Shown in pieces: positions 1 through 10,631 of a stretch of 64,000 bases of DNA; position 1 is the stretch's first letter, and every line of letters starts with the position of its first letter. A program made the translations under genes and the position numbers. Origin of the DNA: Apiotrichum sp. Y4204 (Eukaryota > Basidiomycota > Tremellomycetes > Trichosporonales > Trichosporonaceae); contig JAMYHL010000058.1 of the NCBI GenBank assembly GCA_025531455.1, positions 62,001-126,000 on the forward strand, in the 5' to 3' direction. A model generated the notes under the pieces. The model was given only the letters and a program-made list of their open reading frames with translations, ran no database searches and was not told where the DNA came from.

Positions 1-2
1 CG

Positions 3-971
3 CAACAGCCGCAGCAGCAGGCGTACACCAAGCCGCGCGTGGCGTCGCACCAGCAGGGAGCAGGCCCGTCGTGGCACCAGCCCATGGCTCCGCCGGCCCC
101 GCCGCAAAGCTATCACCCTCGCATTTCCTCTGGAAATCACGGGTCATCTCAGGCGCCTCGTACCAATGTTCCGATCATCAATGCCCCCACCAATCCCCCA
201 CCAAACTCGTACTTTCCTTCATCACGCAATCGTGCCAACACGATCAACCAGATGGACGCTATCCCGCCAGCACTCGCGCGCCTCACCAATCTCGGTGCCC
301 CGGACCCGTCCAACCGGACGTCGCTCACGCCCGTACTCCATCGCGAGGACATGGTCGAGGCATGGGAGCGCCGGCAGCAAGGCGCACACAAGCTCTCTGG
401 CGGCCTGCCATCCGCAACATACCCGCAGCTCGAATTCTTGCAGGAACAGGCCGAGCTGGTCAACATGAACCAGCAGGGGTACGTCATGCCCGGGCAGTAC
501 GGCTCGGTGCACGCGCCCAACGGCCCGCCAAGCCACCACCGCTCGTCGCATTCCTTCTCCGGCACCCAGTCATACCAGATGCAGCCGCCAATCGGGATCC
601 ACGGCCAGCAGCAGGACTACCACTCGCGCGGTCAGCGGCCAGCCGTGTCTCAGCTCAGTCTGCAGCCGACGAGCGACTACGACCCGCCGTCCGCGTCGCG
701 CAGCTATCTCCCAGCCTTCCCGCCCCCAGCGGCCACGAGCCAGCCCGCATCCGCTGGCGCCTTTGATGCCTTTGACCAGCGCGACAGCATGAACCTCATG
801 TACACACCGCTGCAGCCGACGCAGGCCGCCGGCTTCCCGTACGCGCAGGGCCACAACGCGCGCCAGTCCTACTCGGGACCGTACCAGGGGCAGCAGCGCA
901 ACAACCCGTTCGCGCCAAACCAGGCATCACCCAACTCGCCCCGGAGGTATGGAGGGTACGGTGCCGCCTAG
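3..971 (+). CDS. C-terminal part of an uncharacterised Q/P-rich protein (5' end outside window)
   Basis: The reading frame is open from the first bases and ends at a TAG at 969-971. No in-frame ATG starts it, so this is the 3' part of a gene that begins upstream; 322 residues are visible. The sequence is low complexity: rich in Pro, Gln, Ser, Gly and Tyr, with Gln runs at the start and an Asn-Pro-Phe near the end. One stretch looks more ordered, the segment with REDMVEAWERRQ around residues 105-117. The composition is that of a disordered tail of a regulatory or scaffold protein. A tail of a CAF120/Skg3-like PH protein is a faint possibility that I cannot support from this part alone. No intron is evident in the visible part. 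Confidence 0.6.
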   Translation, partial: QQPQQQAYTKPRVASHQQGAGPSWHQPMAPPAPPQSYHPRISSGNHGSSQAPRTNVPIINAPTNPPPNSYFPSSRNRANTINQMDAIPPALARLTNLGAPDPSNRTSLTPVLHREDMVEAWERRQQGAHKLSGGLPSATYPQLEFLQEQAELVNMNQQGYVMPGQYGSVHAPNGPPSHHRSSHSFSGTQSYQMQPPIGIHGQQQDYHSRGQRPAVSQLSLQPTSDYDPPSASRSYLPAFPPPAATSQPASAGAFDAFDQRDSMNLMYTPLQPTQAAGFPYAQGHNARQSYSGPYQGQQRNNPFAPNQASPNSPRRYGGYGAA

Positions 972-1143
972 AGTGTCCGCAGTCGCAGCTAGCACACAGA
1001 CAGATCGAGTCCAGCAGAGAGCTTAGTGTATCAATGTTTCCCCGATGCATTTCCGAATGAGCATGATATGATCACTCGCATGCGACATTTCATTCATTCC
1101 TGACATCTACGTTTCGCCCCTCTACATTTAGAAGATCTCACAT

Positions 1144-2272
1144 TTAGAGCTTGGAGAAGATTCTGCAAATGTCAGCAAAGCCCATAGTTCCCACTCACTC
1201 GTCAATGACCCAGGCCTGGTCCCAGAGCTCGACATCAGTCTCGAGGCCGACCTTTTCGCCATCGCGCTTGATCCGGTCGTGGAGCTCCATGTTCTTGCGG
1301 ACACACGCCACGTCGCCCTTGCGCATGCGCAGCAGGGGGCAAAAGTCGTTGGACCCGTCGCCGACATAGAGAATCTTGTCGTACGACTCTTTGCCGCCGT
1401 GCTCTGCGAGCCAGGCATCCAGCTCGTCGCCCTTGCACATGTTTGGCAGGCAGCCGATCTTGCAGCCGTGCTGCGGGCCGTCGGCGGGGACCAGGCGGCC
1501 AATATGCAGCCTGTCGCCGTCCCACCGCGCCGGGTTGGTCACTACTTTGCTGAAGAGGTTGGTCAGGCCGTGTTTCTGCCCGGTTAGTGATACGTGTAGG
1601 AAACATCGATATTTTGTTGGAGGCGTCGGGTATTCGGCAACAAGGTCCCGGGCCTCGTATCATGAGGGGTTATCATGTCGGGCACGACATGACTACGGTC
1701 TCTTCCCGCCCTCGGCCCTCGCTTTGCACTCACCTCGAGGATGGTGCCGATGTACACCTCGTTCGAGTTTGAGAGACAGAGAAAGTCGGTCTCGCCGCGC
1801 GCCTTGAGGGCAGTGACGGCGCGCTTCATCGCCGGGTGCTGCGTGTGAGCGGGAGAGGAGCTTTCGGGGGGAGGGAACAGCAGAGAGGTGATAGATGATG
1901 AATGTTAAAGGCGTTATCGCAGTCTAGCTCTTTCTACTCACGACGGGGAGGATGCGCAGTGCGCCGAGCACGTCTTCGCGCGAGTAGCCGGCGTTGAAGA
2001 GGTCCTCCATCGTCTGGTCGCTGGTATTGTATTAGCAAAACGGGGAGTTTGTCAGACTCATCGCACCGCATCGCATCGCACCGCATCGCACCACATCGCG
2101 AAGGGTATCTTTCTTCCACTCACACAACATCGGGCATGCACTGGCTTCCGGCGCTCTTCCGGTCCTGGAGCTTGCGGCGGAGCGCGGTATCAAGCACCTC
2201 GAACACCCAGCGGTCCGTGTCCTGGTCCACGAACGACCAGTCAAAGTCGAAGACGACGAGGTTCTTGGGCAT
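1144..2272 (-). CDS. PHOSPHO2-type HAD-superfamily phosphatase
   Basis: Five exons on the minus strand (2272-2124, 2020-1942, 1838-1734, 1575-1199, 1162-1144) join to 242 residues, matching the about 240-residue PHOSPHO1/PHOSPHO2 family, which hydrolyses small phosphomonoesters such as pyridoxal 5'-phosphate or phosphocholine. HAD motif I is VFDFDWSFVDQDTD: Asp9 is the expected nucleophile and Asp11 the acid/base. The usual Thr two positions later is Ser13, with Trp12 before it. Motif IV is clear as YVGDGSNDFCP. The conserved Cys-rich stretch CKIGCLPNMCKG lies before it. The start at 2272 puts motif I directly at the N terminus, as in relatives. The last exon codes only five residues plus a stop. 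Substrate is inferred from family only. Confidence 0.85.
2059..2100. repeat. Short imperfect tandem repeat in a phosphatase intron
   Basis: About four imperfect copies of a 10-bp unit resembling ATCGCACCGC lie inside the first intron of the PHOSPHO2-like gene. No other function is visible. Confidence 0.6.
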
Positions 2273-2612
2273 CTTGGAGAGTGAAGGGGAGATGGGGACG
2301 AAGTGGAGAGGGGAGGGGAGAGTGGTGGTTGTGGTGGTGTATAAAGACAGTGTCTCGTTGATCGCAGGAATCGCAATCTCGGGAACCAACTTTTTTGGGC
2401 ACGTTGTTGGATGGCAGTTCGGGTGGATCAGTGGCTGTGGCTTGGCACGATTGCAGCTGATTTCCCCCACATCCAGAGCAAGCCGGCAACTGCAACTACA
2501 AACATTCCCGCCCTTTATCAGCATCGCGATGCACGACATGTCTCATGATTGCAACGTGCAACGTGCTCGACTGGACATGCAACGACATGCAATGTATACG
2601 TATCTCTACACT
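2273..2612. promoter_or_regulatory. Intergenic: promoter/leader of the PHOSPHO2-like gene, 3' side of APC4
   Basis: This 340-bp gap separates two genes on the same (minus) strand. Next to the phosphatase start the minus strand is strongly C/T-rich with CCA runs, typical of a transcribed leader. I see no ORF, tRNA or repeat of note. Confidence 0.5.
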
Positions 2613-5239
2613 CTATGGCTCCGAGTCCTGCATCTCCACATCACCTGTCTCTTCTTCTCCCTCCTCCTCCTCCTCGTCCGCCATGTCGAGCACGACCACC
2701 TCGTAACCACCGCGCAGCATTACGAATCCCGTGCGGCGCCCCTCGCGGCCGTTCAGCGCAAGCAGCCATGATTCAGCGTCGGGCTCGCGCCACCCGCGCC
2801 GCGAGTTACCGAGGATGCGGCAGCGCGCGATCGCCAGCGGAGCGGGTGTGAGGGAGCGGAACTGGCGTCAGTGGAATAAACATATGAGACGTACTACTTC
2901 CGCCGCGGAAATTGTCCCCCGCTGAACAGGCGCGGTGAGTGCTTCCTCCAGCGAGGAGACCAATGTCGTGGCGAGGTAACGCTCCCCATTGTGTTGGAAC
3001 ACGAGTGCGAGCTCCTCGTCGTCGAAGAACGAGGCCTGGACGATTGTTGCTGACAGTGTTGACATCGAGACGGCACAGACGCGGAAGGTCTCCTTGCTCT
3101 GTACAAGGATGTTCACTGCTGTCAGTCCGAGGTGGTCTATAAGGCGATCAACTCACGGGAATCTCCGCCGGCCATTGAAACAATCCACTCCTCGTTGCCG
3201 ATAGTGCGCGTCGAGATAATCTCGCCCGGCATGCGCGCCTTGTCCTCATTCCAGACCGGGAGCGGGAAGGGGTCTCGGGGGCGGAACGACGCAAAGATCT
3301 CGCGGCACTGTGCAACGAGCGCGTTCGCCCAGGACCACGGCTCGAGCTCCTGCTGCCTGATGATCGGCATCTCGGAGCGGGCCGCGGGAGAGCCTACAGT
3401 GTCGGGACTGGACATGGGCTCGGGGGAGCCGCGCACCGGGGTGTCCATTGAGGTCGAGAACGAGTGATCTAAGGGCGGCGGCGAGGGGATGAGGTCAGTT
3501 ACGGATCCGCCAGATAGTCGCGCAAGTGTTGCGCGCATCACAGCGTCGAGGTCGGTCACTGGTTGCGGCAGAGTGGCAGGAATATGTGCCGGGAGGACAT
3601 CCCCCTTAGCCTCGGGGAGATGGGGAAAGTGAGAGCGGAACTTTGAGCACACAAACCCGTTCTTCATGAACGACCAGACGAGCTTGAGGTCGTATGTCGG
3701 GAGGGCGGGTGCATCGTCCGGTGATCCTGCTCCGCGCGCCATTTCTGCCGTCAATACTTATAGAAGCGGGGGGGCCCACCATATCGCAACCACTTGCACC
3801 ACTCGTCCGCGGCGGCATACTCGGTCTCGGCATCGAGCCGCATCGTCTCGACGAGCAAGGCCATCCCACTTGCTATTGCGAGGGCGCGCTGGATAGCCGT
3901 GGCGTCTAGGGCGAGATCGACCTCGGATATATCTCGCGAGCACGCGCCCAGTTCGTCGAGAATCAGTATGATGCGTTCCAGTGCAGGGGTGATGCTCTGA
4001 TGCACCAGCTTCTGAATCGTCGAAAACGCCGTCGCGAGCGTGCCCTCCCACTTGGCCACGGTGCGATTCGCCATGCGCTGTCCCAGCCACTCGTGTACTG
4101 CCGGTCCGCATCGCGACGCCATGAGGAAGCGAAAGAGGTCCGCATGCACGTCCGCCACCGAGACTGAGAGTTAGGTCCGGCCCACAGCTGGCAAACTCAC
4201 TGCCCTGGTTCTGGCCACACTCTTCCAGCTCCTCGCGCCATATCATCGTCTGCTTCTCGCTCTCGCGGAACGTCGTCTCGCACACCTGTAGCGCGCGGAG
4301 GATGACGTCAAGAAAGCGCTCAACCGCGTCGGCGCGCTGTGCCAATCCAAGCGTCGACTCGAGCGGAGGAAACGGGTTATCTAGCGCGAGAGGGAAGGTG
4401 CCCGTCAACAGACGCACACCCTGCCGCCCTGGTGCCGTCTGTTTCGGTTTCGGCGACAGCAGGAGTACATCGGGGTTCACGAGCGGCGTGCTGGGCAACA
4501 GTGCGGGAAAGGTCGTTAGTGCTGGGTGCGTGCCCGGCTTGAACGCCTCGGCCTTGACCGGCGGTGCGAACGGGTTGATTCTGATGTCAGCTGAGAAGTA
4601 TTCGACAACACAGCTTACATTGTTGGTTTCGGTGGGTCAACGGGTGTTACGCGGGGCAGAGATTCAACGAGCATAAGACTAGAGCCCGGCTGGTGTGAGC
4701 TGGTTCACGACGGTCAGCTCACCTTGGGGTCCGGCCACGCCGCCGCGCCCTCGACCCATTCCATAGGCCACCACACCGGGCGGGGCCCACGTTGCCGCGC
4801 CCAGTCGTCCCGTTCGAGCGTGCCGTCAAACAGTTCAGCTGGGGCAGGGACAGACTTGACAACTTCGCCGGTATACACGGACAGGTGCTCGACGGTACTC
4901 CTGTTTCCTCCGTTGAGCTCATCCTCCGGCCAGGGGGAGAGGCGGAGCACAAGGAGCGACAAGTACGTTCCTGCCGTCAGTCCCACTCGCCTGTTCACGC
5001 TGCGACTTACCATCACGCGTCCACGCCAGACCTAGTACCCTACCTCCAACCTCGGCTTTCCACACCGTGCTCCCGGACATGCGCATCAGCACGACCTGTG
5101 TGCTCATCGCCTCTGTGTCCTCGACCAAAAGCGCGACGAGGTCCATTGTCGGGTTGCACGCGTCCGGATGCAGAACGTGCGACTTTGGGAACGACATCCT
5201 TCCCACGGGCTCGAAAGAGCTCTGTGGGAGCTCGTCCAT
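2613..5239 (-). CDS. APC4: Anaphase-promoting complex subunit 4
   Basis: Eight exons (5239-5011, 4970-4723, 4689-4619, 4580-4201, 4163-3780, 3744-3157, 3118-2895, 2861-2613) give about 790 residues, near the human length of 808. The N terminus shows the APC4 WD40 signature: CNPTMDLVALLVEDTE, then a Trp-containing blade, then GRVLGLAWTRDG. The middle carries the APC4 helical region, with DLFRFLMASRCGPAVHEWLG, a KWEGT segment and EYAAADEWCKWLRYE. The C terminus is acidic (Asp/Glu run). APC4 is a scaffold of the nuclear E3 ligase that drives mitotic exit. An in-frame ATG exists at 5317 but adds only an Asn/His-rich run, so 5239 is preferred. The exon 6/7 acceptor has two in-frame CAG choices three bases apart (3118 or 3115). 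Confidence 0.88.
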
Positions 5240-5686
5240 TGTGGTGGTGTGTTGTAGAGGGTGTTGTTGGTGTTGGTGATTGTGATTGTTGTTGTTGTTG
5301 TTGACAGTGTCGAGCATTTCACGCGCGGGGAGAGACGTGACCCAGATCCAAAGTGGAGGTCATTAGGAAAATGGATAGGTAATTAGAGTGCTGGTCGATC
5401 ATTTAATAATATCTGTATTCAGTTTCTAATGCCGATCATTGGAATGAGGGAGCGCCTCCACACTGGAAAGCAAACCTCTTTCGTTTCTCCTCGATGAATT
5501 ACCACTCTTTACCATCATCACATTCTTCTCTTCTCTCATCATCCTCATCCCTCGCTCTTGTCCATTGTTCATATTGTCATCCACTGTAACTGAAAGGAGA
5601 AAGAGAGTCTCTGGCAACCATCGACCGAAACCCGAAGCGTACCGTCCTTCACGCCCCACACACATACCTAGTCTCCCGCACACTCG
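5240..5686. promoter_or_regulatory. Divergent promoter between APC4 and the C2H2 zinc-finger gene
   Basis: A 447-bp spacer separates two outward-facing start codons. It has an AT-rich centre near 5395-5420 and a C/T-rich leader on the plus strand (about 5500-5680). On the APC4 side an (AAC)n-like run lies just upstream of the start. No ORF is convincing. Confidence 0.5.
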
Positions 5687-7170
5687 ATGCCGCGCCGCGC
5701 CGCAGCCGACGGACCGGGGCGGGACACGCGGAGCCGGCGCTCGAGCGGGCGCCGGCCGCGCGCCCACGAGTCGGAGGACGAGCTGGTGCTCGCCGCCGCG
5801 GCGTCCTCGCCTCAGGAGGCGAGTGTGATGAGCGAGCTTGAGGCCGAGCTCGAGGGCGAGGTCGGGGAAGGCGAGGGCGAGGGAGAGGGAGAGATGGAGG
5901 TCGAGCCGGATGCTGAAGACGCGGCTCTTTCCGGGAGCGATATTGATGTCGATGACGAGATTGACGAACTCCTCTCGGACGGAGACGAGCGCGACGCCGG
6001 GGCCAAGGAGCAGAGGTCGTGGGACTGTAAATGGAAGGACTGCGGGGCTGTCGCCGACAGTCAGGATGATCTCGTCAAGCACATCACTGCTGGTAGGTCA
6101 TCTTTCGATTAGAGTGCGCCAAGCTTTGAAGGTGCATGCTCCTTCAAGTGACCTTTGTCTCGCTGGTGCTATGTCTGCCTATGGACCTCTCCTGACCTTC
6201 AGACCATGTCGGAGCCGGCCGCCAGCCGTATGCGTGCCTATGGACGACGTGCAAGCGCGTCGGACAGAAACAGGCATCACGACACGCCCTCTTAACGCAT
6301 ATCCGCTCCCATACCGGCGAGAAGCCCTACTCGTGCCCCGAACCAGGTGAGTAGCTGTAGATCCCAGGAAGCTAGCTACTAACTACAGACTGCGGCCGAA
6401 CATTCACCCGCTCCGACGCGATGAACAAACATGTGCGCTCGGTGCATTCTGCGCAGCGGAAGCGGCGTGGCGGCGCACCCGCCGAAGCGGTAGAGGACGA
6501 CGTATCGACCGCGATCCGCGATCTGGCAAAGGACCCGGACTTGGAGGAAGTCGTGCTTCGCGTCCGGGGACGCACGCGAGACCGTATCGTTGCGCAGACA
6601 GCTGATGAGGAGGCGCGGCTGCAGTACGTGCGTGACCGCCGCCCTGGAGCGGGCAAGAAGCGCCGGATCCGGAAAAAGGACGGCTCGGACAGCGACGAAT
6701 TCGACGAGGGCGCGAGTAAGCGATACCCGCTCGAGCGCACCGTGGTCACATACATGCTCGACCAGGACCGCGAGACCGAAGTGCCCGTTATGAGCCGCAG
6801 CCGGTGGCAGGCAAAGTACATTATGGCCAAGGCGAAGCTCATGCTCGTCGACGAGGAGAACAAGATGCGCCGCGACGAGTATGCGTTCTGGGAGGCGCTG
6901 TACCGGCAGGAAATCGGCTCGCCTCCGGATGCCGACCGCGAGATCCAGATCCGCGACAAGCGCCAGTCCCGCGAGCCCCGTGACGAGCGTTCCGCTGCAG
7001 CACCAAGCCACTCGCACTCGCACTCGCACTCGGCCGCACCCGACTCGGCGCCCCGCGGCCGGGGCGGGCGCAGGCGCGAGTCCCGCCGCGAATCGGACCG
7101 CTTGCGCCGCGAACGCGAACTCGACGACCGCCCCGTCGACGACGCGATAGGCGACATGCTCTCTGACTGA
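5687..7170 (+). CDS. C2H2 zinc-finger protein with acidic N terminus (possible YY1/Iec1-like INO80 subunit)
   Basis: Three exons (5687-6092, 6203-6346, 6389-7170) join to 443 residues. Residues 1-115 are Arg/Ala-rich, then strongly Glu/Asp-rich. Three zinc fingers follow: an atypical one beginning CKWKDC and spanning the first intron, then CLWTTC...HIRSH with a TGEKPY linker, then [19 protein letters not shown]. After the fingers come a basic region (GKKRRIRKK), an ordered segment with [13 protein letters not shown] and a [13 protein letters not shown] stretch, and an Arg/Ser/His-rich tail. DNA binding in the nucleus is well supported by the fingers. The post-finger region is not a generic transcription factor tail; kinship with the YY1-like INO80 subunit Iec1 of fission yeast is a guess from the domain order. 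Confidence 0.8.
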
Positions 7171-7688
7171 AGTAGGCGCTGTAGGCTGTAGGTGTAGTTG
7201 GTATGTTGCGATGTATACATGACGAGAATGGGCCCACCCTCTGTCTGTCTGCATATAGGAGATGGTCCTGAGGTTTATACATGTCTCGAAGTGGCTTACA
7301 CTGCGGTACGATAACCACACGGCCAGCGGCCGTCCTCCTCTACGAGATCTTAACGTTCGGCCGTTGGAGCAATGCGTACGGTCTGCCGCGACACAACAGG
7401 GAGGTTTCACTGACTGTCGACTGGATAACGGCAATTGCCTGCTACCTGGTATGTGCTCTGACTTGCGGCATGTCCTCTAATAGATTCTGTGGGTCACGAG
7501 CACGTCGCGCTCGGCTCAAACACGGCTTCTGTCCAACCTCAGCTCTGCTTGCTCCAGTCACTTCACTCCACACTTGCCCAGCACTCTGCTCCTGCGCTAG
7601 CTGCGCTCGCTTTCACTTGCGTACCAATACACATCATGCATGCAACCTGGAACAACAACTGCCTGCGCTCTCATCACTCTCCGATGTC
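7171..7688. other. Convergent intergenic region
   Basis: This 518-bp gap lies between the 3' ends of the zinc-finger gene and the dehydrogenase gene. Only short chance ORFs are present; it presumably holds both 3' UTRs. Confidence 0.4.
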
Positions 7689-9689
7689 TTAGTTGATCTG
7701 GGGCATAGAAACGGTAGCACGAGTGCTGATGGCGTCGTTGTGGGGCCAGAGGGCGGTGGTGGTCTTGCGGGTGGTGTAGAAGTCGAGACCAGTCTTGCCG
7801 TAGAAGGGAATGTCGCCCATGAATGAGCCCTTGGAGCCCGACCAGTTGAACATGGGGAGGGGAACGGGGACGGCAACGTTGATACCAATCTGTCCGGGCT
7901 CGGCCTCAATCTCAAACTTGCGGCCGGCGGGGCCAGAGTTGGTGAAGATGGCGGCACCGTTTCCGTACTTGTTCTTGTTGATAATCTCAATGGCCTCGTC
8001 CATGGTCTCGGCCGAGATGACGGTCAGAACGGGACCGAAGATCTCGTTCTTGTAGGCCGACATGTCGGTGGTGCACTCGACAACGGTGGGGCCGACAAAG
8101 TTGCCGTCGGGGTACTCGGCAACCTTGCAGTTGCGGCCGTCGAGAAGGATCTTGCCACCCTCAGTCTCGACCGACGAGATGAGCGACTCGATGCGCTCCT
8201 TGGCCTGGGGCGAGATGACGGGTCCGAGGTCGGTGCCCTGCTCGAAGCCGCCGGAGACCTTGAGGCCCTTGGCGCGCTCGATGAGCTCGGGGATCCACGC
8301 ACGCGACTCGCCGACAAAGATGGCGACCGAAAGGGCCATGCAGCGCTGGCCGGCGGCACCAAAGGCGGCACCGGCAATGGCGTTGAGGGTGTGGTTCTTG
8401 TTGGCGTCGGGCATGATGACACAGTGGTTCTTGGCACCGAGGTTGGCCTGGACACGCTTGCCCTGGACGGTGGCGCGGTCGTAGATGTGCTTGCCGGCGT
8501 TGTCACCACCGACGAAGGAGATGGCCTTGATGAGGGGGTCGTCGCAGATGCGGTTGACGGTGTCAGCGGTACCGTGGACGACGTTGATGACACCAGGGGG
8601 CATGCCGGCCTTGGCGCAAAGCTCGGCAATGATCATGGTGGCTCCGGGGTCGCGCTCAGAGGGCTTGACAATGAGAGTGTTACCAGTGACGGTGGCGAGG
8701 GCGGCCGACCAGAGCACGATCATGGCGGGGAAGTTGAAGGGGGTGATGGCGGCGGTGACACCGAGGGGGAGACGGCGCGAGTAGGTGTCCATGTCGGTGG
8801 TCACCTCAAGCTTGTCACCGAGGAGAGTCGAGGTGATGGCGGTGGCAGTCTCAACAACCTGGAGACCACGGCCAACGTCACCCTGGGCGTCGACAAAGGT
8901 CTTGCCCTGCTCGAGGACAATCGACTTGGCAATGTCCGAGGTGTGCTGGCGGATGAGGTGCTGGAGCTCAAACATGACACGCTGGCGGCGCATGATCGAG
9001 GTCTGCGACCACGACTGGAACGCCTCCTGGGCGGCGTTGACGGCCTCCGAGAACTCCTCAGCGGTGGTCTCGGGGACGAGGTTGACGAGCTCCTGCGAGG
9101 CCTGGCGGGGTGTCAGCTGACTGCGGCGGGATGGATGGCGTCTCGAGAGAGAGTTTTGCGCGAGGCACTTGTGGAATGCTGGGTCGGAGCGGAGCGTCAT
9201 GGCCAAGGTGCACTCTATCTCCGACGCCTTCGCGGAAGCAGCGAGGCTCTTGTGCGGAGGACGACGCCCCGATCATCTGCTCTGCCGTACCGTGGAGCGT
9301 GCCTCGGTGTCCCAGATGCAGATATCAAGATCAAGATCCAGAGAACAGGATCAGGAGTGATTCCCGGGATGCCTGGCAGCTGACCACGGCTGGCGACGAG
9401 CACAATTCCGCAAGTGGCGACAACAACACAACCACCACCCATTCTTCATACTCACAGGGTCGCGGACCTCGAGCCAGTTGGTGGCCTTGGACTCGCGGAA
9501 CTCGCCGTTGATGTAGTTCATGGTCTTGCCGCCAACGGCGCTGGTGCCCTTCCACTTGGACGTGACCTCCTGGGCAGCCGCGGACGCGAGGGGCGAGTAC
9601 TTGGAGCCAGCAGCGGGGGACGCGGCGGTCGAAGCGTAGCCGCGGGCGGCACGGAGGACGGAGGAGGAGAGACGAGTGGAGCGGAGCAT
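7689..9689 (-). CDS. Methylmalonate-semialdehyde dehydrogenase (acylating), mitochondrial
   Basis: Two exons (9689-9456 and 9101-7689) give 548 residues, close to ALDH6A1. Residues 1 to about 20 ([20 protein letters not shown]) form an amphipathic Arg/Ser-rich mitochondrial presequence. The family signatures follow in order: [17 protein letters not shown] across the splice site, [12 protein letters not shown] in the NAD-binding region, [14 protein letters not shown], and the catalytic cysteine Cys332 in [23 protein letters not shown] and GSKGSFMGD are also present. The enzyme oxidises methylmalonate and malonate semialdehydes to propionyl-CoA and acetyl-CoA in valine and pyrimidine breakdown in the matrix. 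The 354-nt intron is unusually long for this window. Codon use is strongly biased to C/G-ending codons, suggesting high expression. Confidence 0.93.
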
Positions 9690-10631
9690 TTTGGGAGGGG
9701 TTGAGGAGAAGAGAGAGGGGGAGATGGAGAAGAGGGAGAGAGAAAGAGAATGAAAGAAGAGCGATGTGCTCGACGTATATCAATGGGATGGGAGTGGGAG
9801 TGGGGGGGTTGTCCAGGCTGTGGTGTCGTTTGCCTTGTGCTTCTGTTTTCTCGGCTCTGATGCATGCATCACACCTCTCTCTCTGTTCCTCTCCTCTAAC
9901 CGCGGCATTGGCATGGGACGGCGCGGACATAGTGTGGGGACAACGGCGGCGCAGACAAGAAAAGTAGCAAACGGCATGGTGCTCATCGAGAGCTCGGCTC
10001 GGGGCTTGTTACCCGAGGAGGGGAGGCCATAATGAGCCAAATGACAGAGTTGATCCATCGCCTACAAACAATCTCGGCAAAATCATCATTCATTCATTCA
10101 TCTCTCCCATCGCACACACATCTCATATTACTCCAAGTCTCGGTCTCTAATAGCCCACGCTCGCAATGCATTGTAATAGCAACAGATAAAATACACTTTA
10201 TACTGGCCCTAAACTGGCGCCCCGCGCCGCCCTGCGCGCGCCTGTCCTCGGCCTCGCCTCGCCTCCTCGCTTGACGTAGCGTTTCCCCAGGAATCCCCAG
10301 GGACCAGCGGCCAAGCGCCGACCGACCGCCATCCGCCTCCAATCGTTTTGGCCATGAGCTTGAGCTTGGCTGGGCCCATAGAACTGAATGCTGAATGCCG
10401 TCCGGGGTTGCCCACGTGTCTCCACAGAATGGCAGCGGTAACTGTCAGGCATGCCAGATCTCCTCCGGCTTCCAGACTTGGCTGGCGTCCACTACTGGCC
10501 AAACCCCGCACTGCGAAGCGGGCCAGCGCCAGCGCCAGCGCCAGTTCCAGCGCCAGCTTACACCTCCCCCGCTCCACCGTTCCTCCCTCCCCCTGCCCCA
10601 GGGCGACGCGTACTCTCGCCTAACCCCTCGC
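9690..10631. other. Intergenic: promoter of the dehydrogenase gene, 3' flank of RNH201
   Basis: Next to the dehydrogenase start (9690-9760) the minus strand is a C/T-rich leader. The rest carries a run of CATT repeats near 10093, a short run of GCCAGC-like repeats (about 10523-10556) and no recognisable gene on either strand. Confidence 0.45.

Noticed and set aside
5240..5317. N-terminal extension of APC4 from the ATG at 5317
   Set aside because: It would add an Asn/His run and nothing conserved. The family-like sequence starts after the ATG at 5239. It cannot be fully excluded.
8391..9383. A 330-codon frame on the plus strand
   Set aside because: It is antisense to the methylmalonate-semialdehyde dehydrogenase gene and is Gly/Val/Asp-rich, the usual mirror of strongly biased GC3 codons.
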